Assembly (NCBI RefSeq): GCF_014268455.2
Contig: NZ_CP077085.1
Coordinates: 3,823,001 to 3,887,000, forward strand
DNA from: Pseudomonas shahriarae
Lineage (GTDB): Bacteria > Pseudomonadota > Gammaproteobacteria > Pseudomonadales > Pseudomonadaceae
Length of the DNA: 64,000 nucleotides
Reading direction: 5' to 3'
Both the position numbers and the translations under genes were made by a program. Of this stretch, positions 35,320-47,331 are shown one piece after another (within the stretch, counting starts at the first letter, position 1; each line of letters begins with the position of its first letter). Under the pieces are notes generated by a model that had not been told where the DNA came from, searched no databases, and was given only the letters and a program-made list of their open reading frames with translations.

Positions 35320-36183
35320 ATGCCTGCGCTGATTCAACCCTTCCTGGACGAGGCCTCGTCGACCTGGACCTACATCGTCTATGAAGCGGACGGTGGACCC
35401 TGTGCCATTGTCGACTCGGTGCTCAACTACGACCCCGCGTCCGGACGCACCGACACGCGCCAGGCCGACCGCGTCGTGGCGTTCGTCCAGGCCCATGGCT
35501 TGCAGGTGCAATGGCTGCTGGAAACCCACGCCCACGCCGACCACCTGTCCGCCGCGCCGTACCTGCGCCGTGTCTTGGGCGGCAAAATCGCCATTGGCCA
35601 GTCCATCAGCCAGGTGCAGGGCGTGTTCAAGCACCTGTTCAACCTGGAGCCGGCGTTTCGCGTTGACGGTTCGCAGTTCGACCATCTGTTCGCCCCCGAC
35701 GAGGTGTTCCACATCGGCAACCTCAAGGCCCAGGCCCTGCACGTGCCCGGCCATACCCCGGCAGACATGGCCTACCTGATCGACGACCAGTTGATCCTGG
35801 TGGGCGACACCCTGTTCATGCCCGACGTGGGCACCGCCCGCTGTGACTTCCCTGGCGGCGATGCGCGCCAGTTGTATGCCTCGATGCGCAAGTTGCTGGC
35901 CTTCCCCGGCGACACCCGGCTGTACGTGTGCCATGACTATCCACCCGAGGGCCGCGAGGCCAAATGCCTGACCAGCGTGGCTGAACAGCGAGCGAGCAAT
36001 ATCCATGTGCATGACGGGGTGGATGAAGCGGCATTTGTGCAAATGCGCACCACCCGTGATGCCGGGCTGGGCATGCCGACGCTGTTGCTGCCGGCGATCC
36101 AGGTGAATGTACGAGCGGGGAATATGCCGCCGGCGGAAGACAATGGCGTGGTGTACCTGAAAATCCCGATCAACCAGCTGTGA
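35320..36183 (+). CDS. blh: Persulfide dioxygenase, Blh/ETHE1-like MBL protein
   Basis: A 287-residue metallo-beta-lactamase-fold enzyme. The metal motifs are ETHAHADHLSAA, HVPGHTPADMAY, VGDTLFMPDVGTARCDFPGG and CHDYPP, the ETHE1/Blh arrangement. It oxidises glutathione or other persulfide to sulfite with O2, following SQR. It is divergent from bigR across the operator palindrome. Confidence 0.9.
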   Translation: MPALIQPFLDEASSTWTYIVYEADGGPCAIVDSVLNYDPASGRTDTRQADRVVAFVQAHGLQVQWLLETHAHADHLSAAPYLRRVLGGKIAIGQSISQVQGVFKHLFNLEPAFRVDGSQFDHLFAPDEVFHIGNLKAQALHVPGHTPADMAYLIDDQLILVGDTLFMPDVGTARCDFPGGDARQLYASMRKLLAFPGDTRLYVCHDYPPEGREAKCLTSVAEQRASNIHVHDGVDEAAFVQMRTTRDAGLGMPTLLLPAIQVNVRAGNMPPAEDNGVVYLKIPINQL

Positions 36184-36198
36184 CACGGCACATCGGGC

Positions 36199-37422
36199 TC
36201 AACTGAAGTAAGAGCCCTTGGGCTTGGGCAAGCCTGACCAAAGCTCGTCGACATGCTTGAAGCCCCAGTCCTCGATGCTCTCGCGAGCGACAATCTTGTC
36301 GCGCTGCTCGGCCAGGTTCACCACCACCTGGATAATGGGCAAGCGGGAGCGCGCCGAAAAGAACACTTTGACCCGTGGCGTGAGCAACGACTTCTGGCTT
36401 TGCTCAATCACCACACCGATACGCCCGCTCTCCAGGCGCACCAAGGCGCCCACCGGGTAAATCCCCATGCACCGGACAAACGCCTGGAACACCCGCTCAT
36501 CGAAATGGCCTTTCCACTCGGCCATTTTCTGAATGGCATCGGCCGGCCCCCAGCCTTGTTTATAAGGCCGCTCTGAGGTCACCGCATCGTACACATCACA
36601 CACAGCGCCCATGTGTGCAAACAAGCTGATCTGATCCTGGAGCAGGCCGTGGGGATAACCCTCGCCGTTGCACTTTTCATGGTGATGCAAGCACACATCC
36701 AATACCAGGGCGCTGATATGCGGGCTGTTGCGCAACATGTTCACCCCCTCCTGGGGATGGCTGCGCACAATCTCGAACTCCGCCTCAGTCAGCTTGCCGG
36801 CCTTGCTTAAAATGCCCTCCGGGATGGCCATTTTCCCCACGTCATGGAACAACCCTGCCAGCCCTGCCTCCTGGACCAATGCCGGCGACAGCCCCAACTG
36901 CCTGGCCAACGCGATCATCAAGCCACTGACCGCGACCGAATGCATGTAGGTGTATTCATCGGCCCGCTTCAACCGGGCCAGGCTGATCAAGGCATGGGGG
37001 TGGCGCAAAATCGACTGGGAAATTTCATCCACCAGGCTAACCACGCGAGTAGGGTCGATCGCGCCCCCCATGCGCAAGTCACTGAACATTTCGACGACGG
37101 CACTCTTGGCCCGCGCGCACACCTTGACGGCACGCGCCACCTCGACCTTCATATCAACACGCGGGGGCACCGCAGATTGCGCCAGTGCAGCGACCGTTGA
37201 GGTAACAGCTGGCGAACGCGGCAGCTCGTCCGGCAGCACGTCGTCCCCCTTCTCGGTATCAATCCAGAGGCTCTGCACCTGTGACTGACGCAAACGCTGC
37301 AGGTCTTGCAGACGGGTCAGCAAAAAACTGCTTTTCCAAAAACCATGGTCAGTCCAGGCGCCGTTGAGCTTGTGGACGTACATACCCAACCTGACTTGCG
37401 AAGTAGGAATGCATTTCAACAT
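36199..37422 (-). CDS. HD-GYP cyclic-di-GMP phosphodiesterase with DUF3391 N-terminus
   Basis: A 407-residue protein. The N-terminal module (1-~120; LKCIPTSQVRLGMYVHKLNG, LQSLWIDTEKGDDV-like) is the DUF3391 domain usual in these proteins. The HD-GYP domain follows: HSVAVSGLMIALARQLGL, the HD pair in GLFHDVGKMAIPEGIL, HPQEG, HHHEKCNGEGYPHGL (the GYP signature) and AVCDVYDAVTSERPYK. Key metal residues are intact, so it should degrade c-di-GMP. ATG 37422 has GAGG 8 bp upstream, better than the ATG 6 bp earlier. Confidence 0.88.
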   Translation of the reverse strand: MLKCIPTSQVRLGMYVHKLNGAWTDHGFWKSSFLLTRLQDLQRLRQSQVQSLWIDTEKGDDVLPDELPRSPAVTSTVAALAQSAVPPRVDMKVEVARAVKVCARAKSAVVEMFSDLRMGGAIDPTRVVSLVDEISQSILRHPHALISLARLKRADEYTYMHSVAVSGLMIALARQLGLSPALVQEAGLAGLFHDVGKMAIPEGILSKAGKLTEAEFEIVRSHPQEGVNMLRNSPHISALVLDVCLHHHEKCNGEGYPHGLLQDQISLFAHMGAVCDVYDAVTSERPYKQGWGPADAIQKMAEWKGHFDERVFQAFVRCMGIYPVGALVRLESGRIGVVIEQSQKSLLTPRVKVFFSARSRLPIIQVVVNLAEQRDKIVARESIEDWGFKHVDELWSGLPKPKGSYFS

Positions 37423-37468
37423 AGGCATTACCTCACAGTTCAAGATCAAACAACCTGCCCGACTCGGC

Positions 37469-39094
37469 TCAGTTCACCGAGAACCTCGAAACAATCTGTT
37501 TGAGATCAATCGCCAGCTTCGACAGTTCATTACTGGCGATCGAGGTTTGACTGGCGGCCGACGAGCTCTGGATAGACAGGTCACGAATGCTGATGAGGTT
37601 CTGGTCGACAGAGCGTGCGACATGGGCCTGCTCTTCCGACGCGGTGGCGATCAGCAGGTTTCGCTCGTTGATATCCTCGATCGCATGGGTGATTTGAGTA
37701 ATGGCCGCACCCGCTTCATGGGCGATCTTCAACGAATCCACGGCTTCAGTTCGGTTCAGCCCCATCGAGAGCACCGCCTCACTGGAACAGCTCTGGATCT
37801 TCGCGATCATCTGCTCGATTTCCTGGGTCGAGGTCTGCGTTCTATGGGCCAACGCCCTGACCTCGTCGGCCACCACCGCAAAGCCGCGCCCCTGCTCGCC
37901 GGCCCGGGCCGCTTCGATGGCCGCATTCAGGGCCAGCAGGTTGGTTTGCTCGGCAATGGAGCGGATGACTTCCACCACCCTTGCAATGTCCTGGGCCTGT
38001 TTGGCCAGCCCCTCTACTTCGACCCCGGTTTGCTGGACGGTGGCGCTCAATTTTTCAATCGATGCGATGGTCTGGGTCACCCGCTCCTGGCCGACTTTTG
38101 CCGAGCGTTGGGAGTCCTGTGTCGACTGGGAGGCCGACACCGCATTACGCGCCACTTCTTCTACCGCGGCAGTCATCTCATTGACCGCCGTGGCGGCCTG
38201 ATCGGTCTCCATACTTTGTCGTTCAATACCGGCACTGGACTCCTTGGTGATCGAACTCATCTCTTCAGCAGCCGATGCCAGTTGGCCGGATGCTTCGGAT
38301 ATATGCTGCAAAGTACTTTTCAAACTCATCTGCATGGCTGCAGTGGACTGTTGCAGGTCGGTCAGTTCGTCCTTGCCGCTGATCTGGATGGCGACACGCA
38401 AGTCTCCCTGGGCAATCTTCGCCGTCGCGGCCAACAGTTCGCCAACCGGCGTGATGATACTTTTGGTGAACAGTCGGGCGACCACAATGGTCAACAGCAC
38501 CGACGCCACCATCAGGATCAATGTGAACAATCGGGCAGCATCATATTCATGGGCCGCAGTGGCCACTGCGGCCTGCCCACCCGTTTCGTTGATAGCCAAC
38601 AATTCCCCAATCATGGACTGCAGCTTAACGGCCAGAGGGCTGGTGTAATCTCTAAAAAACACACTCAAGTCAGCAGCCGAATGTGAACTGTCCATGGCCA
38701 GCAACTCATCAACTTTCAGGTTATAGGCCTGTATATCCCGTATGACTTGATCATATTTATTCTTTTCTTCGGGACTGGATACAAACGAAGCATACTCATT
38801 GGTTACTTTAACCAGCGCACTACTCGCCTCTTTAACAGCAGCGACCGAAGTTGAACTTAGCCGATTAGCATCCAGTGCAAACCTGCGCAACTCCAAGCGA
38901 AGTTTCAATAACGTACTTTCCATCTTTCCAGCCTGACGAATGCTGGGTAGCCAGTTAGTTTCTATTTGCACAGTGGACGAATAGACTTTGTCAACTTTCA
39001 CCAGGGTCATCGCGCCTTGTATTAAAAGCAACAGGCACACCACGCCAAAACACAGGGTGGTACGGGAGTTCAATCTTATGGATCTCATTGACAT
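37469..39094 (-). CDS. Methyl-accepting chemotaxis protein (4HB sensor)
   Basis: A 541-residue chemoreceptor. Membrane segment 1 ([20 protein letters not shown]) is followed by a ~155-residue periplasmic four-helix-bundle-type ligand domain and segment 2 ([20 protein letters not shown]). A HAMP domain ([20 protein letters not shown]) leads to the signalling coiled coil with the hairpin tip [20 protein letters not shown]. It has no C-terminal CheR/CheB pentapeptide. The ligand cannot be deduced. GGGG sits about 7 bp before ATG 39094. Confidence 0.9.
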   Translation of the reverse strand: MSMRSIRLNSRTTLCFGVVCLLLLIQGAMTLVKVDKVYSSTVQIETNWLPSIRQAGKMESTLLKLRLELRRFALDANRLSSTSVAAVKEASSALVKVTNEYASFVSSPEEKNKYDQVIRDIQAYNLKVDELLAMDSSHSAADLSVFFRDYTSPLAVKLQSMIGELLAINETGGQAAVATAAHEYDAARLFTLILMVASVLLTIVVARLFTKSIITPVGELLAATAKIAQGDLRVAIQISGKDELTDLQQSTAAMQMSLKSTLQHISEASGQLASAAEEMSSITKESSAGIERQSMETDQAATAVNEMTAAVEEVARNAVSASQSTQDSQRSAKVGQERVTQTIASIEKLSATVQQTGVEVEGLAKQAQDIARVVEVIRSIAEQTNLLALNAAIEAARAGEQGRGFAVVADEVRALAHRTQTSTQEIEQMIAKIQSCSSEAVLSMGLNRTEAVDSLKIAHEAGAAITQITHAIEDINERNLLIATASEEQAHVARSVDQNLISIRDLSIQSSSAASQTSIASNELSKLAIDLKQIVSRFSVN

Positions 39095-39588
39095 GGCAAT
39101 TCCCCTAGGCTTACTGGCTCAAGGACTTTTACAGCCTCGATGGCATCAGTGTGTGGAGCGTTCTGTGAAAAAAATGTAGGCCTATCGTTGTTTTATGGAG
39201 CCGACAAACAAAAAATCACGCAAACCACTACTTAGCTAACTACTCATATAAGTCAAGTAGACCAAGAATACGCCGCGACGATAACAGACGGGCGAGCACC
39301 CTTAGAGCCTTAAATAGCCAGATGGACTAGTTTCTCATTCTCTATGACTCGCTCTTCCGAATAAGACATGAGCTTAGCAGATACCTTACTGCCCATAAGG
39401 ACAAGCGTTTTTTATAATAATGGCTTGCTCACCAGACACTTCCAGATGATCGCTATCAGTCACATCGCCTCGTATGAATAGAAACAATTGCGTATTACCG
39501 ACGTTACGAGAGGAAGATCTATACACCACATTCTGCTGCCTCCCCCACGGATACTCCAGGAACCCACATTCTATGGAGCATCTGAAAC
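39095..39588. other. AT-rich intergenic region before the tyrosinase gene
   Basis: These 494 bases contain no convincing gene, REP or repeat. They are visibly richer in A/T than the flanking coding sequence and must hold the promoters of the divergent chemoreceptor and tyrosinase genes. No specific promoter could be assigned. Confidence 0.5.
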
Positions 39589-40464
39589 ATGGACATCCGA
39601 CGTAACCACCGCGACCTGACCGGGGAGCAGAAACGAGCCTTTGTCACCGCCATTCTGCGGCTCAAGAACGACGTTCCAAGTGTCCTGCGCCCCGGCCTGC
39701 AGAGCCGCTATGACGATTTCGTGCAGGTCCATCGCAACTCTATGGGCGGGCCCAACCCACTGGTCCCCAACCCCCACCAAAGCCCGCTGTTCTATCCCTG
39801 GCACCGGATCCTGATTCGGCAGTTCGAACTGGCGCTCAAAACCGCCGCAAATGATCCGTCTATCACCCTGCCCTATTGGGATTGGCAGCTAGAGGGTCGC
39901 AGCAACCCCTTCACCGCCGATTTCATGGGGGGCAACGGCGACAACATGCAAAACCAACGTGTCACCACCGGCCCATTTTCCGTGTTCAACGGCGCATTCG
40001 AACTCAAGGTGTGGGACGACAATTCGGGTGATCAGGGTCTGCGTCGCGACCTGGGGGCAAATCCCGAGCAGCCCTTGCCAGGCCCCCTGGAAGTGATTTC
40101 AACGTTAGCGCGCACCCCGTACTGGCAAGTCCCCGTGGCTGAAGCCTCCGGAGGTTGGGAAAATGTCAGTGAAGACCGATTGCACAACAGGGTTCATGCC
40201 TGGATCGGCGGCGATATGACCACCGCCTCCTCTTCCAATGACCCGCTGTTTTTCCTGCACCATTGCCATCTGGACTTTCTATGGGAGCAGTGGCGCCAGC
40301 AGCATCCGATCAGCGAGCCGTTCCAGCCCAGGGCTGACGCCCCCAACGGCGTGCTGGACTCAAGCCTGGTGTTCAACCCGCCAAACGAACCGGCACCCTG
40401 GCCAGAGCGCTGGACCGTCAGGCAGACCCTGGACCTTGAGCAACTTGACTACCGTTATGAATAA
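39589..40464 (+). CDS. Tyrosinase-family type-3 copper oxidase
   Basis: A 291-residue protein with the tyrosinase central domain. The CuA histidines appear to be His48 (QVHRNSMGG), His63 and His72 (PHQSPLFYPWHRILI). The CuB site is His199 and His203 (RLHNRVHAWIGG) plus the HH at 224-225 (NDPLFFLHHCHLDFLWEQW). PYWDWQ is also conserved. There is no signal peptide, no Tat motif, and no linked MelC-type copper chaperone. It should oxidise mono- or diphenols to quinones; the natural substrate is unknown. It is a single gene facing the bkdR gene. Confidence 0.88.
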   Translation: MDIRRNHRDLTGEQKRAFVTAILRLKNDVPSVLRPGLQSRYDDFVQVHRNSMGGPNPLVPNPHQSPLFYPWHRILIRQFELALKTAANDPSITLPYWDWQLEGRSNPFTADFMGGNGDNMQNQRVTTGPFSVFNGAFELKVWDDNSGDQGLRRDLGANPEQPLPGPLEVISTLARTPYWQVPVAEASGGWENVSEDRLHNRVHAWIGGDMTTASSSNDPLFFLHHCHLDFLWEQWRQQHPISEPFQPRADAPNGVLDSSLVFNPPNEPAPWPERWTVRQTLDLEQLDYRYE

Positions 40465-40465
40465 G

Positions 40466-40954
40466 TCAGCTGCCTAGGTTCAAACCATTGGCCGGCAGCG
40501 GCAGCGCGGTCTTGTAGCGCACCTGCTTGAGTGCAAAGCTCGAGCGGATGTTCGCCACACCCGGCACCTTGGTCAGAAAATCCATCATAAAGCGCTCCAG
40601 CGACTGGATGGTCGGCACCAGCACCCGGATCAGGTAGTCCGGGTCGCCGGCCATCAGGTAGCACTCCATCACCTCCGGCCGGTCGGAAATCGCCCCCTCG
40701 AATTGCTGCAGGGCTTCCTCGTTCTGCTTTTCCAGGCTGACGTGGATAAACACATTGACGTGCAGCCCCAGCAAATCGGCGTCCAGCAGCGTGACCTGGT
40801 CACGGATCAAGCCCAATTCTTCCATCGCCTTGACCCGGTTGAAACACGGTGTGGGCGACAGGTTGACCGAACGTGCGAGGTCGGCGTTGGTGATGCGGGC
40901 ATTCTCCTGAAGGCTGTTGAGAATCCCGATATCAATACGGTCCAGCTTGCGCAT
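40466..40954 (-). CDS. bkdR: Lrp/AsnC-family activator BkdR
   Basis: A 162-residue Lrp-type regulator. The N-terminal HTH is [20 protein letters not shown] and [19 protein letters not shown]; the C-terminal RAM effector domain includes [19 protein letters not shown]. It is divergent from bkdA1, the gene order of Pseudomonas bkd loci where BkdR with branched-chain amino acids activates the operon. Confidence 0.92.
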   Translation of the reverse strand: MRKLDRIDIGILNSLQENARITNADLARSVNLSPTPCFNRVKAMEELGLIRDQVTLLDADLLGLHVNVFIHVSLEKQNEEALQQFEGAISDRPEVMECYLMAGDPDYLIRVLVPTIQSLERFMMDFLTKVPGVANIRSSFALKQVRYKTALPLPANGLNLGS

Positions 40955-41063
40955 GAGACAAAACCACCTGTTTATTATGTTTATGCAGATTTTTTATCCT
41001 CAAATGATCTCAGGCGCAACCAAACAGAGATAAATATTCTCCACGCCCCGGCCTATGATTGTT

Positions 41064-41084
41064 GTAGGACAAGATTTCTCCTAC
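41064..41084. promoter_or_regulatory. Inverted repeat in the bkd control region
   Basis: GTAGGA (41064-41069) and TCCTAC (41079-41084) form a 6+6 inverted repeat in the 196-bp bkdR-bkdA1 gap. It is a candidate BkdR or promoter-linked site. AT-rich stretches around 40968-41035 could be further Lrp-type contacts. Confidence 0.4.
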
Positions 41085-41144
41085 CCGGGGACTGACTGTC
41101 AGCTAAGCGCGCCCACTACAAGAAATTCACAAGATCGAGCGTAG

Positions 41145-42386
<1,242 letters not shown>

Positions 42387-42387
42387 C

Positions 42388-43446
<1,059 letters not shown>

Positions 43447-44712
43447 ATGGGCACGCACGTTATCAAGATGCCGGACATTGGCGAAGGCATCGCAGAAGTT
43501 GAGTTGTCGGTATGGCACGTCAAGGTCGGCGATATGGTCGTGGAAGACCAGGTGCTGGCGGATGTGATGACCGACAAGGCGATGGTGGATATTCCCTCGC
43601 CGGTCCATGGCAAGGTGATATCGCTGGGCGGCGAGCCGGGTGAAGTCATGGCCGTGGGCAGTATCCTGATCAGCATTGAAGTCGAAGGCGCGGGCAATAC
43701 CCGGGAGTCGGCGTTGTCGGCGGTGGTTGAAGAAGCCGCGCCGGCCTCAAAAGCCGAAATCAAGGCTCCTGCGGTTGAAAGCAAACCGGCCGCCAAGCCG
43801 GTGGTGGCCGCCCAGGCCCCGGTGGCCCGCGACGCCAATGAGCGCCCGCTGGCCTCGCCCGCCGTGCGCAAGCATGCGCTGGACGCCGGGATCCAGCTAC
43901 GCCTGGTCCAGGGCTCGGGCCCGGCCGGGCGTATTCTGCATGAAGACCTCGACGCCTATCTGCAACAGGGCAGCACCCGCGCCTCGGCCGGCGCCAACCC
44001 GTATGCCGAGCGTAACGAGGAAGAGCAGATTCCGGTGATCGGCATACGCCGCAAGATCGCCCAGCGCATGCAGGACGCCACGCGCCGCGCCGCACATTTC
44101 AGCTACGTCGAAGAGATCGACGTGACGGCCCTCGACGACTTGCGCGTACACCTCAATGAAAAACACGGCGCCAGCCGCGGCAAGCTGACGTTATTGCCAT
44201 TCCTGGTGCGCGCGATGGTTGTGGCCTTGCGCGATTTCCCGCAGATCAACGCGCGTTATGACGACGAAGCCCAAGTCATCACCCGCCTTGGCGCGGTGCA
44301 TGTGGGCGTCGCCACCCAGAGCGATGTCGGCCTGATGGTGCCCGTGGTGCGTCACGCCGAGGCACGCAGCCTGTGGGGCACCGCCGAAGAAATCACCCGC
44401 CTGGCCAACGCCGCGCGCAATGGCAAGGCCAGCCGTGACGAACTGTCGGGCTCGACCATCACCCTGACCAGCCTCGGCGCGTTGGGCGGAATTGTCAGCA
44501 CCCCGGTGCTGAACCTGCCGGAAGTGGCGATTGTCGGCGTCAACCGCATCGTCGAGCGACCAATGGTGATCAAGGGGCAGATCGTGATCCGCAAGATGAT
44601 GAACCTCTCCAGCTCCTTCGATCACCGGGTGGTCGATGGCATGGACGCGGCGCAATTCATCCAGGCCATCCGTGGCCTGCTCGAACAACCCGCCAGCCTG
44701 TTCCTGGAGTAA
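43447..44712 (+). CDS. bkdB: Branched-chain 2-oxoacid dehydrogenase E2 (lipoamide acyltransferase)
   Basis: A 421-residue E2 core protein. It has one N-terminal lipoyl domain with the modified Lys in [14 protein letters not shown], then an Ala/Pro/Lys-rich linker (~85-130), a peripheral subunit-binding domain ([14 protein letters not shown]...[12 protein letters not shown]) and a catalytic domain ending [16 protein letters not shown] (catalytic His and Asp). It transfers the branched acyl group to CoA. It starts immediately after the bkdA2 stop codon. Confidence 0.95.
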   Translation: MGTHVIKMPDIGEGIAEVELSVWHVKVGDMVVEDQVLADVMTDKAMVDIPSPVHGKVISLGGEPGEVMAVGSILISIEVEGAGNTRESALSAVVEEAAPASKAEIKAPAVESKPAAKPVVAAQAPVARDANERPLASPAVRKHALDAGIQLRLVQGSGPAGRILHEDLDAYLQQGSTRASAGANPYAERNEEEQIPVIGIRRKIAQRMQDATRRAAHFSYVEEIDVTALDDLRVHLNEKHGASRGKLTLLPFLVRAMVVALRDFPQINARYDDEAQVITRLGAVHVGVATQSDVGLMVPVVRHAEARSLWGTAEEITRLANAARNGKASRDELSGSTITLTSLGALGGIVSTPVLNLPEVAIVGVNRIVERPMVIKGQIVIRKMMNLSSSFDHRVVDGMDAAQFIQAIRGLLEQPASLFLE

Positions 44713-44716
44713 GGGC

Positions 44717-46096
44717 ATGACTCAGACTTTGCATACCACGCTGCTGATTATCGGCGGCGGCCCGGGCGGCTATGTGGCGGCGATTCGCGCCGGCCAACTG
44801 GGCATCCCGACCATCCTGGTAGAAGGCCAGGCGTTGGGCGGTACCTGCCTGAATATCGGCTGCATTCCGTCCAAGGCCCTGATCCACGTTGCCGAGCAGT
44901 TCCAGCAAACCGTGCACCACAGCCAGGGTTCGGCCCTGGGCATCGAAGTGGATGTGCCGACCCTGGATATCCGCAAGAGCGTCGAGTGGAAGGACGGCAT
45001 TGTCGACCGCCTGACCACCGGGGTTGCCGCGCTGCTGAAAAAGCACAAAGTGCAGGTGATCCACGGCTGGGCCAAGATCGTCGACGGCAAGACCGTGGAC
45101 GTGGACGGCCAACGCATCCAGTGCGAGCACCTGCTGCTGGCCACCGGTTCGAAAAGCGTCAACCTGCCGATGCTGCCGATTGGCGGGCCGATCATTTCGT
45201 CCACCGAAGCCTTGGCGCCGAGCCGTGTGCCAAAACGCTTGATCGTGGTGGGTGGCGGTTATATCGGCCTGGAACTGGGGATTGCCTATCGCAAACTCGG
45301 GGCCGAGGTCAGCGTGGTCGAAGCCCAGGACCGCATCCTGCCGGCCTACGACGCCGAGCTGACGCAGCCGGTCGCCGAATCCCTCAAGCAGTTGGGGGTC
45401 AAGCTGTACCTCAAGCACAGCGTGACGGGTTTTGAAGGTGGCAGCCTGCAAGTGCGCGATCCGAATGGCGAGACCCTGGCCCTCGACACCGACCAGGTGC
45501 TGGTTGCCGTCGGTCGCAAACCCAACACCCAGGGCTGGAACCTGGAAGCCTTGAACCTGACGATGAACGGCGCGGCAATCCAGATCGACAGTCGTTGCCA
45601 GACCAGCATGCGCAATGTGTGGGCCATTGGCGACCTGAGCGGCGAACCGATGCTGGCGCACCGGGCCATGGCCCAGGGCGAAATGGTCGCGGAGCTGATC
45701 AGCGGTAAATCCCGCGAGTTCAACCCGGCGGCGATCCCGGCGGTGTGCTTTACCGACCCGGAACTGGTGGTGGTCGGCAAGACCCCGGACGAAGCCAAGG
45801 CTGCGGGCCTGGACTGCATTGTCTCGAGCTTCCCGTTTGCGGCCAATGGCCGGGCCATGACCCTGGAGTCCAAGACCGGCTTCGTGCGGGTGGTGGCACG
45901 CCGCGACAATCACCTGATTGTTGGCTGGCAGGCGGTGGGGGTTGGCGTGTCCGAACTGTCCACGGCCTTTGGCCTGAGCCTGGAAATGGGCGCGCGCCTG
46001 GAGGATGTGGCAGGCACCATTCATGCCCACCCGACCCTCGGTGAAGCCGTGCAGGAAGCGGCGCTGCGGGCGCTGGGGCATGCCCTGCACCTCTGA
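44717..46096 (+). CDS. lpdV: Lipoamide dehydrogenase E3-Val
   Basis: A 459-residue FAD disulfide oxidoreductase that reoxidises the E2 lipoate with NAD+. Seen are the FAD motif [16 protein letters not shown], the redox pair [15 protein letters not shown], the NAD motif [32 protein letters not shown] and the C-terminal His-Glu in [14 protein letters not shown]. Length equals P. putida LpdV. ATG 44717 follows bkdB by 4 bp with AAGGG before it. A REP doublet follows the gene. Confidence 0.95.
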   Translation: MTQTLHTTLLIIGGGPGGYVAAIRAGQLGIPTILVEGQALGGTCLNIGCIPSKALIHVAEQFQQTVHHSQGSALGIEVDVPTLDIRKSVEWKDGIVDRLTTGVAALLKKHKVQVIHGWAKIVDGKTVDVDGQRIQCEHLLLATGSKSVNLPMLPIGGPIISSTEALAPSRVPKRLIVVGGGYIGLELGIAYRKLGAEVSVVEAQDRILPAYDAELTQPVAESLKQLGVKLYLKHSVTGFEGGSLQVRDPNGETLALDTDQVLVAVGRKPNTQGWNLEALNLTMNGAAIQIDSRCQTSMRNVWAIGDLSGEPMLAHRAMAQGEMVAELISGKSREFNPAAIPAVCFTDPELVVVGKTPDEAKAAGLDCIVSSFPFAANGRAMTLESKTGFVRVVARRDNHLIVGWQAVGVGVSELSTAFGLSLEMGARLEDVAGTIHAHPTLGEAVQEAALRALGHALHL

Positions 46097-46101
46097 CCCA
46101 C

Positions 46102-46190
46102 TGTGGCAGCGGGCTTGCCTGCGATAGCAATGTGTCAGTGTCAGAGGCGTTAACTGACCCACCGCTCTCGTGAGCAAGCCCGCTCCCACA
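46102..46190. repeat. REP doublet
   Basis: TGTGGCAGCGGGCTTGCCTG and GAGCAAGCCCGCTCCCACA face each other in the gap between lpdV and the aminotransferase gene. It could insulate or terminate the bkd operon. Confidence 0.8.
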
Positions 46191-46280
46191 CAGGCCAAGA
46201 ATGAAGTATTGTTGCGCCCATCCAGAAATAAACCAAAAGCCTGCCTTCGACCAGGCGGTTGAAAAGAGATAGAGGGTGTC

Positions 46281-47300
46281 ATGGGTAACGAAAGCATCAA
46301 TTGGGACAAATTGGGTTTTGACTACATCAAGACCGACAAGCGTTTTCTCCAGACCTGGAAAGACGGCGCCTGGCAAGAAGGCACCCTGACCGAAGACAAC
46401 GTGCTGCACATCAGCGAGGGCTCCACCGCCCTGCACTATGGCCAGCAGTGCTTTGAGGGCCTGAAGGCCTATCGCTGCAAGGACGGTTCGATCAACCTGT
46501 TCCGCCCGGACCAGAACGCCGCCCGCATGCAACGCAGCTGCGCCCGCCTGCTGATGCCGCAGGTGCCGACCGAAGCCTTCATCGAGGCGTGCAAGGCAGT
46601 GGTCCGCGCCAACGAGCGGTTCATCCCGCCGTACGGCACTGGCGGCGCGCTGTACCTGCGCCCGTTCGTGATCGGCACCGGTGACAACATCGGCGTGCGT
46701 ACCGCGCCCGAGTTCATCTTCTCGATCTTCTGCATCCCGGTCGGCGCCTACTTCAAGGGCGGCCTGACCCCGCACAACTTCCTGATCTCCGGCTACGACC
46801 GCGCCGCGCCGAACGGCACCGGCGCCGCCAAGGTCGGTGGCAACTACGCGGCCAGCCTGATGCCCGGCTCCCTGGCGAAAAAAGCCAACTTTGCCGACTG
46901 CATCTACCTGGACCCGGCCACCCACTCGAAAATCGAAGAAGTCGGTTCGGCCAACTTCTTCGGGATCACCCACGACAACAAGTTCGTCACCCCGAACTCG
47001 CCGTCGGTGCTGCCAGGCATCACCCGCCTGTCGCTGATCGAACTGGCCAAGACCCGCCTGGGCCTGGACGTGGTCGAAGGCGACGTGCTGATCGACAAGC
47101 TGGCAGACTTCAAGGAAGCCGGCGCCTGCGGTACGGCGGCAGTGATCACGCCTATCGGCGGGATCGAGTACAAAGACAAGCTGCACGTGTTCTACAGCGA
47201 AAAAGAAGTCGGCCCAGTGACCCAGAAGCTCTACAAAGAGCTGACCGGTGTGCAGTCCGGCGACGTTGAAGCGCCAGCTGGCTGGATCGTCAAGGTCTAA
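46281..47300 (+). CDS. ilvE: Branched-chain amino-acid aminotransferase
   Basis: A 339-residue class IV PLP enzyme. The PLP-Lys region is GAAKVGGNYAASL, followed by IEEVGSANFFGI and a C-terminal GTAAVITPIGGI. LHYGQQCFEGLKAYR near the start is the large (eukaryote-like) BCAT pattern. It interconverts Val/Leu/Ile and their 2-oxoacids, producing the substrates of the bkd complex encoded just upstream. GAGGG precedes ATG 46281. Confidence 0.93.
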   Translation: MGNESINWDKLGFDYIKTDKRFLQTWKDGAWQEGTLTEDNVLHISEGSTALHYGQQCFEGLKAYRCKDGSINLFRPDQNAARMQRSCARLLMPQVPTEAFIEACKAVVRANERFIPPYGTGGALYLRPFVIGTGDNIGVRTAPEFIFSIFCIPVGAYFKGGLTPHNFLISGYDRAAPNGTGAAKVGGNYAASLMPGSLAKKANFADCIYLDPATHSKIEEVGSANFFGITHDNKFVTPNSPSVLPGITRLSLIELAKTRLGLDVVEGDVLIDKLADFKEAGACGTAAVITPIGGIEYKDKLHVFYSEKEVGPVTQKLYKELTGVQSGDVEAPAGWIVKV

Positions 47301-47331
47301 GCCCCGCTCCCACATTTGCTTACAGGTGGTT

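Noticed and set aside
44657..46309. Minus-strand frame of about 550 codons over lpdV
   Set aside because: Antisense shadow of lpdV with no recognisable protein features.
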